A stretch of DNA of 64,000 bases from DATKQI01 sp035532755 (lineage in GTDB: Bacteria > Pseudomonadota > Alphaproteobacteria > Acetobacterales > Acetobacteraceae), in assembly GCA_035532755.1 (NCBI GenBank), contig DATKQI010000279.1, forward strand, positions 3,928 to 67,927, given 5' to 3'. Positions 1 through 8,380 of the stretch are shown here, one piece after another (within the stretch, counting starts at the first letter, position 1; each line of letters starts with the position of its first letter). A program made the position numbers and the translations under genes. The notes below the pieces were generated by a model, which did no database searches, had not been told where the DNA came from, and worked only from the letters and a program-made list of their open reading frames with translations.

Positions 1-127
1 TGTCATTGATCGCGCGGGACGCCTCGAACGGCATGACCAGTTCGATCGGTGGGTATTTGGCCGCCTCGGCATCGTAAGCGGCCTGGGCCTGCCGCATCTC
101 CATATCCAGCCGTGGGTCGTCTTTCAT
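1..127 (-). CDS. N-terminus of a probable alpha/beta-hydrolase (partial)
   Basis: Only the first 42 codons are present; the gene runs off the left edge. The start is an ATG at 125-127 on the minus strand and the reading begins MKDDPRLDMEMRQAQ, followed by a stretch rich in Ala and Asp/Glu. Openings of this kind (DPRLD, then a helical segment ending in PP) are common at the start of Aes/HSL-type esterases of the alpha/beta-hydrolase fold 3 family, but no catalytic motif lies inside the window, so that assignment is an inference from style alone. It is divergent from the GNAT fusion gene; the roughly 100 bases between them must hold both promoters, and I could not identify either one. Confidence 0.4.
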   Translation of the reverse strand, partial: MKDDPRLDMEMRQAQAAYDAEAAKYPPIELVMPFEASRAIND

Positions 128-225
128 GCAAATCTCCGCGCCGCTATGGCATCCTGGCCCATGCAATGGCAGCTTTGTGCGTTTGGCAACCCGGCCAGAG
201 TTGATCGATGATCCAGTGACGCCAC

Positions 226-2652
226 ATGCTGCAACGCAACATGATGATCAGGTCCCCCGGAACATTCGGCCACTTCCGCCTTGAAAGCCTGTTTCGTCCC
301 GCTTCCGTCGCGGTGGTCGGCGCCGGCACGGCCATGGGCGGGCTGGTCATGGGAAATCTGCTGGCCGGCGGTTTTGGCGGGGCGATCCTGCCCGTCGCGC
401 AGGATGGGCCGTCTGTTGCCGGTGTCCTGGCCTACCCGGCGATCGCCGATTTGCCGCTGGCGCCAGATCTCGCCGTCATCGCGAGCGCGCCGGAGGCGGT
501 CGGCCCTGCGCTGGCGGCCCTGGCCGCACGCGGCACATGGGCGGCGGTGGTGATGGGCCAGGCGCCGAACCTGCGGGAAGCGGCGCTGCAAACCGGCGTG
601 CGGGTGCTGGGGCCAGGCTCGTTCGGCATTGCCGTGCCGGCAAGCGGCTTGAATGCGTCCTGCGCGCACCTGCCTCCCCCGGCCGGGCGGATGGCATTGC
701 TGTCGCAATCGGCGGCGCTGTGCAGGGCAGTGCTGGATTGGGCGGGGCCGAACGGGGTTGGATTCAGCCACGTGATTGGGATCGGCGGTAACGCCGACAT
801 CGGCTTCGGCATGGTGCTGGACTGGCTTTCGCGCGATTCTGGAACCGGGGCAATCCTGCTGGATATCCGGCTGATCCGCGACAGTCGCATTTTCCTTTCA
901 GCTGCTCGTGCCGCCGCGCGGCTGCGGCCGGTGATGGCGATACGGGCCGGCGGCCTGCTCGCCGACCCGTCGGGCTGGACGGATGCGGTGTTTGACGCGG
1001 CATTGCATCGCGCCGGCATCCTCACCGTGTCCACCTTGGAAGACCTGCTTGCCGCTACCGAAACGCTGACGCGGGCGGCTCCGCTGCGCAACGAGGGTCT
1101 CGCCATCGTCACAAATGCGATCGGGCCGGCCGCCTTCGCTGCCGATGCAGTGCTGCGCGACGGTCTGGCATTCGCCCGGCTGACGCCGCAAACCCGCCAG
1201 GCATTAGCCGTCGCGCTGCCGGTTGGGATGAAAGTGGCGGAGGCAGGGCCTATCTATGTTGGCCTCGACGCATCGACCCGACTGGCCGAGATTGCAGCCA
1301 TGCTGGCCGCCTGTCCTGAGGTGGGGGGTGTGTTGGTGGTGCATGCGCCCACCGGCCCATCCGATGCGGCGGGAATCGAGGCATTGGCCGCGACCGCCGC
1401 GACCATCCGCATCCCGCTGATCGCCTGCGTGATGGGGGAGAGCACCGCCGCCGCGCATCGGCAGCGCTTGGTCGAAGCCGGCGTGCCTGTTTTCGCCGCC
1501 CCGGCACAGGCTGTGCGAGGGTTGCTGCATCTTGTGCAAAGCCGCCGCAGTCGCGCCGCCGCGCGCGAATTGCCACCCCGCACGGTGCTGGCATTGGCGC
1601 CGGACCGGGATGGCGTGCGCGGCCTGTTCGCTGCGGTCCGCCGGGCAGGTCGGCTCGCGCTGACGCAGGACGAAGCACTTTCGGTGATGACCGCCTACGG
1701 CCTGCCCATAATGTCTGCCAGGCATCGCCACCCTGGGCATGGGCAGGAACTGCTGATCCGAGTGAATGACGATGCGGTGTTCGGTATGGCCGTAGGCTTT
1801 GGCCAGGGTGGCACGCCGGCTGCGATCCCGCATGACATCGCGGTCGATCTGCCGCCGTTGAATCTGCCGTTGGCCCGCGCGTTGATGGCCCGTACCCGTG
1901 TCGCCGCCGCGCTGGCCGCCGCGCCGGACCGATCACAAGTAGATTCTGCGCCCGTGGCCGACGCACTGGTGCGCATCAGCCAGCTCATCATCGACTTCCC
2001 GGAGATCGCGACCATCGAGATCAATCCGTTGCTCGCTGACGCGGGCGGCGTGGTCGCGGCGCATGCCGGGCTCACGCTGCGTCCTTTCGGCGCGCCACCG
2101 GGTCGTTTGTCGATCCCACCCTACCCGACCGAACTCACCGGCTGTTTCCAGGCAGGGCTGGATCGGCTGGTGATCCGCCCGATCCGCCCGGAGGATGCGG
2201 AGGCCCATCTGGAACTCTTCCGCGCCCTCGCGCCGGAGGATGTGCGGATGCGGTTCTTCACCAGCCTGCGCGAGCTGCCGCCGGAGCAGATCATCAGCAT
2301 GACGCAGGTGGATTACGAGCGGGAGATGGCCTTCGTCGCGGTGCGCGACGACCCTGCGGAGACGGTGGGTGTTGCCCGCCTCGTGCGCGGGACGGACGGA
2401 ACCGAGGGCGAATTCGCCGCCGTCGTCCATCCCGCGATGAAGGGCAGGGGCATCGCCACCCATCTGATGGAACGGCTGATCGACTGGGCGCGCGCACACG
2501 GCGTGCAGCGGATCATCGGGCTGGTGCTCGCGGAGAACGCGCCGATGATGGGATTCGTCCGCCACCTGGGCTTCACCCTGCGTCGATTGCCGGAAGAGTC
2601 CGATATTGTCGAAGCCCGGCTGTCGCTGGATCCGGATCAATCCGAGCGCTGA
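226..2652 (+). CDS. Acyl-CoA synthetase (NDP-forming)-like protein fused to GNAT acetyltransferase (Pat-like)
   Basis: An 808-residue fusion. Residues about 20-130 form a CoA-binding Rossmann region (PASVAVVGAGTAMGG). A succinyl-CoA-ligase-like region follows to about 440, then a short ATP-grasp-like region to about 640 containing IEINPLLAD. The C-terminal 160 residues are a GNAT domain starting LVIRPIRPEDAEAH, with an acetyl-CoA loop at HPAMKGRGIATHL. This is the architecture of the bacterial protein lysine acetyltransferases Pat/PatZ, which acetylate acyl-CoA synthetases and other enzymes. The protein is somewhat shorter than the roughly 880-residue PatZ and the ATP-grasp part looks reduced, so the ligase half is probably regulatory. 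The start is uncertain: ATG 226 has no clear ribosome site, and ATGs at 241 and 244 are equally possible. The M20 gene follows on the same strand about 80 bases later. Confidence 0.75.
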   Translation: MLQRNMMIRSPGTFGHFRLESLFRPASVAVVGAGTAMGGLVMGNLLAGGFGGAILPVAQDGPSVAGVLAYPAIADLPLAPDLAVIASAPEAVGPALAALAARGTWAAVVMGQAPNLREAALQTGVRVLGPGSFGIAVPASGLNASCAHLPPPAGRMALLSQSAALCRAVLDWAGPNGVGFSHVIGIGGNADIGFGMVLDWLSRDSGTGAILLDIRLIRDSRIFLSAARAAARLRPVMAIRAGGLLADPSGWTDAVFDAALHRAGILTVSTLEDLLAATETLTRAAPLRNEGLAIVTNAIGPAAFAADAVLRDGLAFARLTPQTRQALAVALPVGMKVAEAGPIYVGLDASTRLAEIAAMLAACPEVGGVLVVHAPTGPSDAAGIEALAATAATIRIPLIACVMGESTAAAHRQRLVEAGVPVFAAPAQAVRGLLHLVQSRRSRAAARELPPRTVLALAPDRDGVRGLFAAVRRAGRLALTQDEALSVMTAYGLPIMSARHRHPGHGQELLIRVNDDAVFGMAVGFGQGGTPAAIPHDIAVDLPPLNLPLARALMARTRVAAALAAAPDRSQVDSAPVADALVRISQLIIDFPEIATIEINPLLADAGGVVAAHAGLTLRPFGAPPGRLSIPPYPTELTGCFQAGLDRLVIRPIRPEDAEAHLELFRALAPEDVRMRFFTSLRELPPEQIISMTQVDYEREMAFVAVRDDPAETVGVARLVRGTDGTEGEFAAVVHPAMKGRGIATHLMERLIDWARAHGVQRIIGLVLAENAPMMGFVRHLGFTLRRLPEESDIVEARLSLDPDQSER

Positions 2653-2730
2653 CGGCCCAGGGGCTCTATGCGGCATGGCGAGGGCGCATTACCTTTACGG
2701 GCGACATCTTGCCGAACTCCGAGGAGCGCC

Positions 2731-3873
2731 ATGGACAAGTCTCTCGCCGACACACTCACCACCTGGCGCCGCCATCTGCACACGCACCCGGAACTCTCGC
2801 TGCAGGAGGCGCAGACCGCGGCTTTCGTCTGCGCGCGCCTGGCCGAACTTGGCGTTCCCTTCACGGCGAATGTCGGCGGACATGGCGTGGTCGCCACCCT
2901 CAATCGCGGCGGCTCCAACCGCGCCGTCGGCCTCCGTGCGGACATGGACGCGCTGCCGATCACGGAATCCACCGGCGTGCCCTACGCCTCCGCCAACCCG
3001 GGCGTGATGCACGCATGCGGCCATGACGGCCATACCGCGTCCCTGCTCGGCGCCGCGGCCCTGCTCGCGCAGGACGCCTCCTGGTCCGGCACCGTCCATT
3101 TCGTCTTCCAGCCGGCGGAGGAAGGCTACGGTGGAGCAAAATCGATGCTGGCCGACGGGTTGCTGACACGCTTCCCGATGGAGCGCATCTTCGGCTACCA
3201 CAACTGGCCGGGCCTGGAAGCCGGCACGGTGATGCTGCATGACGGGCCGGTGATGGCCTCCGGCGCGCGCGTCATCATCACCCTGCGCGGCCACGCCGGC
3301 CACGCCGCCATGCCGCATCTGACGCGCGATCCTGTGCTGGCGGCGGCGCATGTCCTGGTTGCGCTGCAATCCATCGTCTCCCGGGCGGTCGATCCGCTGG
3401 ATGCGGCGGTGCTGTCGATCTGCATGATCGAGGGTGGGCTGGCCGCCAACCAGATCCCGCAGCAGGCAGTCATGCGCGGCACCTTCCGCACGCTGCGCCG
3501 CACGGTGCGCGACCAGATGGAGGCCGACATCCGCCGCATCGCCGAGGGTATCGCCCAGAGCTTCGGCATGGCGGCGGACGCCGAAATCCGCCATGGCATG
3601 GGCAACACGACGAACACGAAACCCGAGGCCGAGCTTGCCGCACGTGCCGCGGCCGGCGCGGGCCTCACCGTCCGCCGGGATCTGCCGCCCAGCATGGCCA
3701 GCGAGGATTTCGGATGGTACCTCGAAGAAATCCCGGGTGCCTTCGCCTGGATCGGCAACGGCCCGTCCACAGGCGGGCGGGAACTGCACAACCCCAACTT
3801 CGACTACAACGATTCGATCTTGCCGGTGGCCGCGACCTTCCTGGCATCCACCGCGAAGGCGGCGTTGCGTTAG
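2731..3873 (+). CDS. M20-family amidohydrolase (hippurate/N-acyl-amino-acid hydrolase type)
   Basis: A 380-residue cytoplasmic metallohydrolase of the M20D group that removes an acyl group from N-acylated amino acids or related amides. Visible metal-site motifs are RADMDALP (about residue 69), HACGHDGH (about 94), PAEEGYGG (about 128), YHNWPG (about 156) and EDFGWY near 327, so both zinc-binding subsites and the catalytic Glu pair are intact. The ATG at 2731 is chosen over an in-frame upstream ATG at 2668 because GAGGAG lies 5-10 bases in front and because the family starts just before the TWRRHLHTHPELS segment. Substrate cannot be told from sequence; hippurate, N-acetyl amino acids and indole-acetyl amino acids are all handled by relatives. 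Confidence 0.88.
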   Translation: MDKSLADTLTTWRRHLHTHPELSLQEAQTAAFVCARLAELGVPFTANVGGHGVVATLNRGGSNRAVGLRADMDALPITESTGVPYASANPGVMHACGHDGHTASLLGAAALLAQDASWSGTVHFVFQPAEEGYGGAKSMLADGLLTRFPMERIFGYHNWPGLEAGTVMLHDGPVMASGARVIITLRGHAGHAAMPHLTRDPVLAAAHVLVALQSIVSRAVDPLDAAVLSICMIEGGLAANQIPQQAVMRGTFRTLRRTVRDQMEADIRRIAEGIAQSFGMAADAEIRHGMGNTTNTKPEAELAARAAAGAGLTVRRDLPPSMASEDFGWYLEEIPGAFAWIGNGPSTGGRELHNPNFDYNDSILPVAATFLASTAKAALR

Positions 3874-3883
3874 ATCACGCCAC

Positions 3884-4267
3884 TCATACGTGGAAGCTCT
3901 CGCCGCAGCCGCAGCGGCCCTTCTCGTTCGGATTGACGAAATTGAACCCCGAAGATAGCGCATCCACGGTGTAGTCCATCACCGTGCCGATCAGGAACAG
4001 GCTTGCCTTGCGCTCTACCAGCACGGTCAGCCCCTGGTCGGTCACCACTTCATCGCCCGGGCCCGGTGCGTTCACCCAACTCATGTCGTAGGACATGCCG
4101 GAGCAGCCTTTCGTGCTCACGCCGATGCGCAGCAGCATTCCCTCCTGACCAGCCGCATACAGCTTGCGCAGCCGTTCGGCAGCGGCATCCGTCAGCCGCA
4201 TCAGCGGCGGCAGGGCGCGGGCGGGCTTCTTGCCTTGCGTATCGGATGCTTGCAGGGTCGTGCTCAT
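3884..4267 (-). CDS. sufA: SufA/ErpA-type iron-sulfur carrier (HesB/IscA family)
   Basis: A 127-residue A-type carrier that receives an Fe-S cluster from the SufBCD scaffold and hands it to target proteins. The three invariant cysteines are visible: Cys55 in KGCSGMSY and Cys119/Cys121 in GRCGCGESF. An extra 20-residue basic N-terminus precedes the fold. A strong purine-rich ribosome site (AGAGGAAGGG) precedes the ATG. It is the last gene of the suf operon, 16 bases after sufT, and ends convergently only about 10 bases from the M20 gene. Confidence 0.93.
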   Translation of the reverse strand: MSTTLQASDTQGKKPARALPPLMRLTDAAAERLRKLYAAGQEGMLLRIGVSTKGCSGMSYDMSWVNAPGPGDEVVTDQGLTVLVERKASLFLIGTVMDYTVDALSSGFNFVNPNEKGRCGCGESFHV

Positions 4268-4283
4268 CGCGGTGCCCTTCCTC

Positions 4284-4652
4284 TCAATACATGTTCAGTT
4301 GCAGCCGGGCTTCCTCGCTCATCCGGCTCTGGTCCCACGGCGGATCCCACACGGTTTCCACCTCGGCGCCGGTCACGCCCGGCACCGCCATCACGGCTTC
4401 GCGCACCTGCTCCGGCAGTTCCTGCGCGCTCGGGCAGGCCGGCGCGGTCAGCGTCATCTCCACCTTCACGTGGCCGTCATCGCCGATGTCGATCGCGTAG
4501 ATCAGGCCAAGCTCGTAGATGTTCACCGGGATTTCCGGGTCGTACACGGTGGCGATGGCGTCGATCAGCGCGGCCTCACTGGGCTTGCCAGCGGTCTCGC
4601 CGTCCGGCGTCCAGGCCGCGTGCGGCTGCTCGGCAAGCGGGGAGTCAGTCAT
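4284..4652 (-). CDS. sufT: SufT-type Fe-S maturation protein (MIP18/DUF59)
   Basis: A 122-residue MIP18-family protein. The diagnostic motifs are YDPEIPVNIYELGLIY (about residues 37-52) and TAPACPSAQ with the conserved Cys73. SufT proteins help mature Fe-S enzymes, and the gene sits inside the suf operon between sufU and sufA. The chosen ATG (4650-4652) overlaps the last 8 bases of sufU and has GGAGG just upstream; an upstream in-frame ATG would lie deep in sufU and is unlikely. The unconserved first 25 residues are Pro/Ala-rich. Confidence 0.9.
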   Translation of the reverse strand: MTDSPLAEQPHAAWTPDGETAGKPSEAALIDAIATVYDPEIPVNIYELGLIYAIDIGDDGHVKVEMTLTAPACPSAQELPEQVREAVMAVPGVTGAEVETVWDPPWDQSRMSEEARLQLNMY

Positions 4653-5097
4653 CAGCCACCTCCTGGCCGCCATCCAGCGCGGCCGTCAGCGCGTGCCATG
4701 GCAACGTGGCGCATTTCACGCGCGAGGGGAATTCATGCACCCCGGCAAAGACGCGCAGCGATTCCATCGCCGCGTCGCAATCCGGGCAGTTTCCGGTGCG
4801 CACCATCGTGGCGAAATCGGCGAACAGCCGTTTTGCCTCAGTGGAAGTGCGGCCCGCCACCGCCTCGGCCATCAGGTCGGCCGAGGCCACCGAGATCGCG
4901 CAGCCCCGCGCCTCGAACCCGGTCTGCGCGATCCGCTTCATCTCATCGAGGCGCACCCACACCTGCACGCGGTCACCGCACATCGGGTTGTCGCCCTTGG
5001 CGGTGGTATCGAACACGGCCAGCCGATGCCCGTGCCGCGGCGCGCGCCCGTGGTCGAGGATCACTTCCTGGTACAGCTCGCGCAGATCGTCGAACAT
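4645..5097 (-). CDS. sufU: SufU-type sulfur-transfer/scaffold protein (NifU/IscU fold)
   Basis: A 150-residue IscU-fold protein that takes persulfide sulfur from SufS. Zinc/cluster ligands Cys40 with Asp42 (NPMCGD), Cys66 (ARGCAIS) and Cys129 (VKCATLPW) are all present; a further CPDC pair sits at 104-107. The 20-residue insertion typical of SufU rather than IscU lies between the second and third cysteine. The start used is the ATG whose first base overlaps the sufS stop (TGATG); upstream ATGs would read through sufS. SufU here occupies the place that SufE takes in many proteobacterial suf operons. Confidence 0.9.
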   Translation of the reverse strand: MFDDLRELYQEVILDHGRAPRHGHRLAVFDTTAKGDNPMCGDRVQVWVRLDEMKRIAQTGFEARGCAISVASADLMAEAVAGRTSTEAKRLFADFATMVRTGNCPDCDAAMESLRVFAGVHEFPSRVKCATLPWHALTAALDGGQEVADD

Positions 5098-6353
5098 CAA
5101 GCGAAGAACTCCCGCACCCGTTCCAGGGCTTCCGCCAGCGCGTCGATTTCGGATTTTGTCGTATACATTCCGAAACTCGCACGTGCGGTGCTCTCCACCC
5201 CGAAGCGATGCATCAGCGGTTCGGCGCAATGGTGGCCCGCGCGGACGGCGATTCCCTGGCGATCCAGCAGCGTGGCCACGTCGTGCGCATGGGCACCCTT
5301 CAGCGTGAATGAAACCACGCCCCCCCGGTCCTGCGCCCGGCCCAGAATCCGTACGCCGGGAATCGCGGAAAGGCTGGCGATGGCGTGCTCGGTCAACGCC
5401 GCCTCGTGCGCCGAGATCGCTTCGAACCCGATTGCCTCCACATAGGCGATAGCCGCGGCAAGCCCGATGCCCTCGACGATCGCCGGCGTGCCCGCCTCGA
5501 ACTTGTGCGGCACCTGTGCCCAGGTACTGTGCTCGAAGCTGACAGAGGAGATCATCTCCCCTCCGCCCATGAATGGCGGCATCGCTTCCAGCAGTTCAGC
5601 CCGGCCCCACAGCACGCCGATCCCCGTGGGGCCATACAGCTTGTGACCGGTGAACACATAAAAATCCGCATCCAGCGCCTGCACGTCCACCACCCGGTGC
5701 ACCGCGGCCTGGGAGCCATCGAACAGCACTTTCGCCCCGGCCGCGTGCGCCATCGCGGCGATCCGCTGCGCCGGCGTATAGGTTCCCAGCACGTTCGACA
5801 TGTGGGTGATGGCGACCAGCCCCACCTTTCCATCCGCCAGATGCGTGGCCAGGCTCTCCAGATCAAGCTCGCCCGCATCCGTCACCTTCGCCACGCGCAT
5901 CTCGGTGCCATGCGCATCCCGCAGCATCTGCCAGGGGATGATGTTGGAGTGGTGCTCCATCTCACTGATCACCACTGCCTGGCCGGGCTTCATCACGCCG
6001 CGCCCGTAGCTGTGCGCGACAAGATTGATCGCCTCGGTGCTGTTGCGTACGAATACGATCTCCTCGCGCGCGCGCGCGTTCAGCAGCCGCGCGGCGGCAT
6101 CGCGCGCGCCCTCGTACGCATCGGTGGTGCGTTCGCTCATCCAGTGCAGGCCGCGATGGACGTTGGCGTACTGCGTTTCCATCGTAGTGCTCATCGCCGC
6201 GATCACCGTGCGCGGTTTCTGCGCCGAGGCCGCGCTGTCGAGGAAGACGAGCTTCTTGCCGCGGACGGTCTGCGACAGGATCGGGAAATCCGCACGGACT
6301 GCCTCCACGTCCAGCATCGCCGTCGGCCGCTTGATGGATGTCGCGATGCTCAT
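5097..6353 (-). CDS. sufS: SufS cysteine desulfurase
   Basis: A 418-residue PLP enzyme (fold type I, class V) that strips sulfur from cysteine to give alanine and an enzyme persulfide. The Schiff-base lysine is Lys238 in VFTGHKLYGP, and the catalytic cysteine is Cys376 in RAGHHCAEPL, which is the group-II (SufS) arrangement. The start at 6353 gives the ATGA overlap with sufD seen at other junctions of this operon; an ATG six codons earlier is less likely. It works with the neighbouring SufU as sulfur acceptor. Confidence 0.95.
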   Translation of the reverse strand: MSIATSIKRPTAMLDVEAVRADFPILSQTVRGKKLVFLDSAASAQKPRTVIAAMSTTMETQYANVHRGLHWMSERTTDAYEGARDAAARLLNARAREEIVFVRNSTEAINLVAHSYGRGVMKPGQAVVISEMEHHSNIIPWQMLRDAHGTEMRVAKVTDAGELDLESLATHLADGKVGLVAITHMSNVLGTYTPAQRIAAMAHAAGAKVLFDGSQAAVHRVVDVQALDADFYVFTGHKLYGPTGIGVLWGRAELLEAMPPFMGGGEMISSVSFEHSTWAQVPHKFEAGTPAIVEGIGLAAAIAYVEAIGFEAISAHEAALTEHAIASLSAIPGVRILGRAQDRGGVVSFTLKGAHAHDVATLLDRQGIAVRAGHHCAEPLMHRFGVESTARASFGMYTTKSEIDALAEALERVREFFA

Positions 6354-7630
6354 GCCACCTGCCTCGTCCACCAGTTTTCCACGGCATGCTCCAGCGCGGC
6401 CCGCGCCGGCTCGTGCGTGATCGGGTCGAGCGCCTCGGCCAGGAAGGCCCGCACCAGGATCGCCCGCGCATCCGCAAGGGCGATGCCGCGGCTGCGCAGA
6501 TAGAACAGCTGCTCAGGGTCAAGCTCCCCCACCGTCGCGCCGTGGCTGCATTTCACGTCGTCGGCGAAGATTTCAAGCTCCGGCTTGCAGTCGATCTCGG
6601 CATCCGGGGAAAGCAGCAGCGCCTGGTTCATCTGGTAGCCATCGGTCTTCTGCGCGATCCGCGCGACCTCGATCCGCCCCTGGAATACGCCGCGCGCGTG
6701 GTCGGTCAGCACCGATTTCACGGTCTGGCGGGAAGCGCAGCCGGGCGCGTCGTGGGACACGATCGTGGTGAAATCCGCATGCTGCGTCCCGCCAAGAAGC
6801 TGCGCGGCATTCAGATGCGCCGCCGCGCCCGTCCCGGTCAAGCGTGCGTGAATCTCCGTCCGCCCCAGCCGCGCCCCCAGGATCAGCGAAAATCCATCAT
6901 ACGTGCCGCCACCCGCCACATCGGCATAGATGGTCGCCAGATGGAATGCGTCATGGCTCTCGTCTTGCAGCCGGATATGCGCCAGATGCGCATCCTTGCC
7001 CACGGTGATCTCGCTCACCGGGTTATGCAGGTACACGCCCTCGCCCGCCGCCACCTCGATCACCGTCAACCGCGCACCCGCTTCCAGCCTCAGCACATGC
7101 CGCGGATGGAACGCGACCGGCCGTGCCGCTGTGCCGCTCGCAAGGCTCACCAGCAGCAGCGTGCCGCCGTCATGTCCCGCGGGCACGGTGATCACCGCGC
7201 CGTCCTGCGCCAGCATCGTGTTCAGCGCGGCCAGGCTCTCCCGCTCCGGCCGCGCGAGCCCGCCAAACGCGGGTTCGGCCGCGAAGCTCTCCGTCATCAT
7301 TCCGGTCGGCATCACCGACAGATCGGCGCGAAATCGTCCATCGACCAGTACGATGCGCGGTGCGGCGATCGCCGGAAGCCGCGCCAGCAGGTCGGTGCCG
7401 CCGATCGCGGGTGTGAGCGGGCCATGAAAACCCTGCTCCGCCATCGGGCGCAGATTGGTGTAGCGCCATGCCTCCTGCCGCACCGAAGGCAGGCCCGCCG
7501 TACGGAAGGCGTCCGCAGCGGCCTCGCGCACCGCCGCATCGCCGGGCAGCCGGTCGCGAAGTCCCTCGAACCGCGCGAGAAACCCCGCAGCACCGGCAGC
7601 CAGCACGCTCGATGGAAGCACGGTGTTCAT
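6350..7630 (-). CDS. sufD: SufD, scaffold complex subunit
   Basis: A 426-residue member of the SufB/SufD family and partner of SufB and SufC in the Fe-S scaffold. Family signatures are the N-terminal EAWRYTNL segment (about residues 52-60), the beta-helix core, and near the C-terminus DVKCSHGATVGELD followed by FYLRSRGI. The gene overlaps sufC by four bases upstream and sufS by four bases downstream, so the operon is probably translationally coupled. Length is normal for the family. Confidence 0.94.
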   Translation of the reverse strand: MNTVLPSSVLAAGAAGFLARFEGLRDRLPGDAAVREAAADAFRTAGLPSVRQEAWRYTNLRPMAEQGFHGPLTPAIGGTDLLARLPAIAAPRIVLVDGRFRADLSVMPTGMMTESFAAEPAFGGLARPERESLAALNTMLAQDGAVITVPAGHDGGTLLLVSLASGTAARPVAFHPRHVLRLEAGARLTVIEVAAGEGVYLHNPVSEITVGKDAHLAHIRLQDESHDAFHLATIYADVAGGGTYDGFSLILGARLGRTEIHARLTGTGAAAHLNAAQLLGGTQHADFTTIVSHDAPGCASRQTVKSVLTDHARGVFQGRIEVARIAQKTDGYQMNQALLLSPDAEIDCKPELEIFADDVKCSHGATVGELDPEQLFYLRSRGIALADARAILVRAFLAEALDPITHEPARAALEHAVENWWTRQVA

Positions 7631-8376
7631 GCCGCCTCGGCCGCAAGGTTCGCGTAGCCATGCGCTTCCAGCTCATGCGCCAGTTCGGGCCCGCCGGAGC
7701 GCACGATCCGCCCGGCTGCGAGCACGTGCACCCGGTCCGGAACGATATGGTCCAGCAGCCGCTGGTAATGGGTGATCACCAGCGCCGAGAAGGCGGGCCC
7801 GCGCAGCGCGTTCACCCCCTCGGCCACGATCTTCAGCGCATCGATATCAAGCCCGCTGTCGGTCTCGTCGAGAATGGCGAGCTTCGGCCGCAGCACCGCC
7901 ATCTGCAACACCTCGTTGCGCTTCTTCTCGCCGCCCGAGAAACCCACGTTCACGTTGCGCTTCAGCATTTCCTCGGGCATCGACAGCCGCTTCACCTCGG
8001 CGCGGGCGAGCTTGAGGAACTGGATCGCATCCAGCTCCGCCTCGCCGCGGCCGCGGCGGATCGCGTTCAGCGCCGTGCGCATGAAATTCGCATTCCCCAC
8101 GCCCGGAAGTTCCACCGGATACTGGAAGGCGAGGAACAGCCCGGCGGCGGCGCGCGCCTCCGGCTCCATCGCCAGCAGGTCCTGTCCGTCGAATGTCGCA
8201 GTGCCGCTCGTCACCGTATAACCTTCGCGGCCGGAAAGCACGTAGGAGAGGGTGGATTTGCCCGCTCCGTTCGGCCCCATGATGGCATGCACCTCGCCGT
8301 CCGGCACCGTCAGGCTCACGCCGTCTAGGATGGCCTTGCCGTCGATTTCCGCGCTCAAACCCTCGATCTTCAACAT
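7627..8376 (-). CDS. sufC: SufC, ABC-type ATPase of the Fe-S scaffold
   Basis: A 249-residue soluble ABC ATPase that powers SufBCD rearrangement; it is not a transporter subunit. Walker A GPNGAGKS lies at residues 34-41, the signature GFSGGEKKRNEV at about 147 is the SufC variant, and Walker B LAILDETDSGLD at about 170 includes the catalytic Glu. It starts four bases after the sufB stop and overlaps sufD by four bases. Confidence 0.96.
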   Translation of the reverse strand: MLKIEGLSAEIDGKAILDGVSLTVPDGEVHAIMGPNGAGKSTLSYVLSGREGYTVTSGTATFDGQDLLAMEPEARAAAGLFLAFQYPVELPGVGNANFMRTALNAIRRGRGEAELDAIQFLKLARAEVKRLSMPEEMLKRNVNVGFSGGEKKRNEVLQMAVLRPKLAILDETDSGLDIDALKIVAEGVNALRGPAFSALVITHYQRLLDHIVPDRVHVLAAGRIVRSGGPELAHELEAHGYANLAAEAA

Positions 8377-8380
8377 GGCC

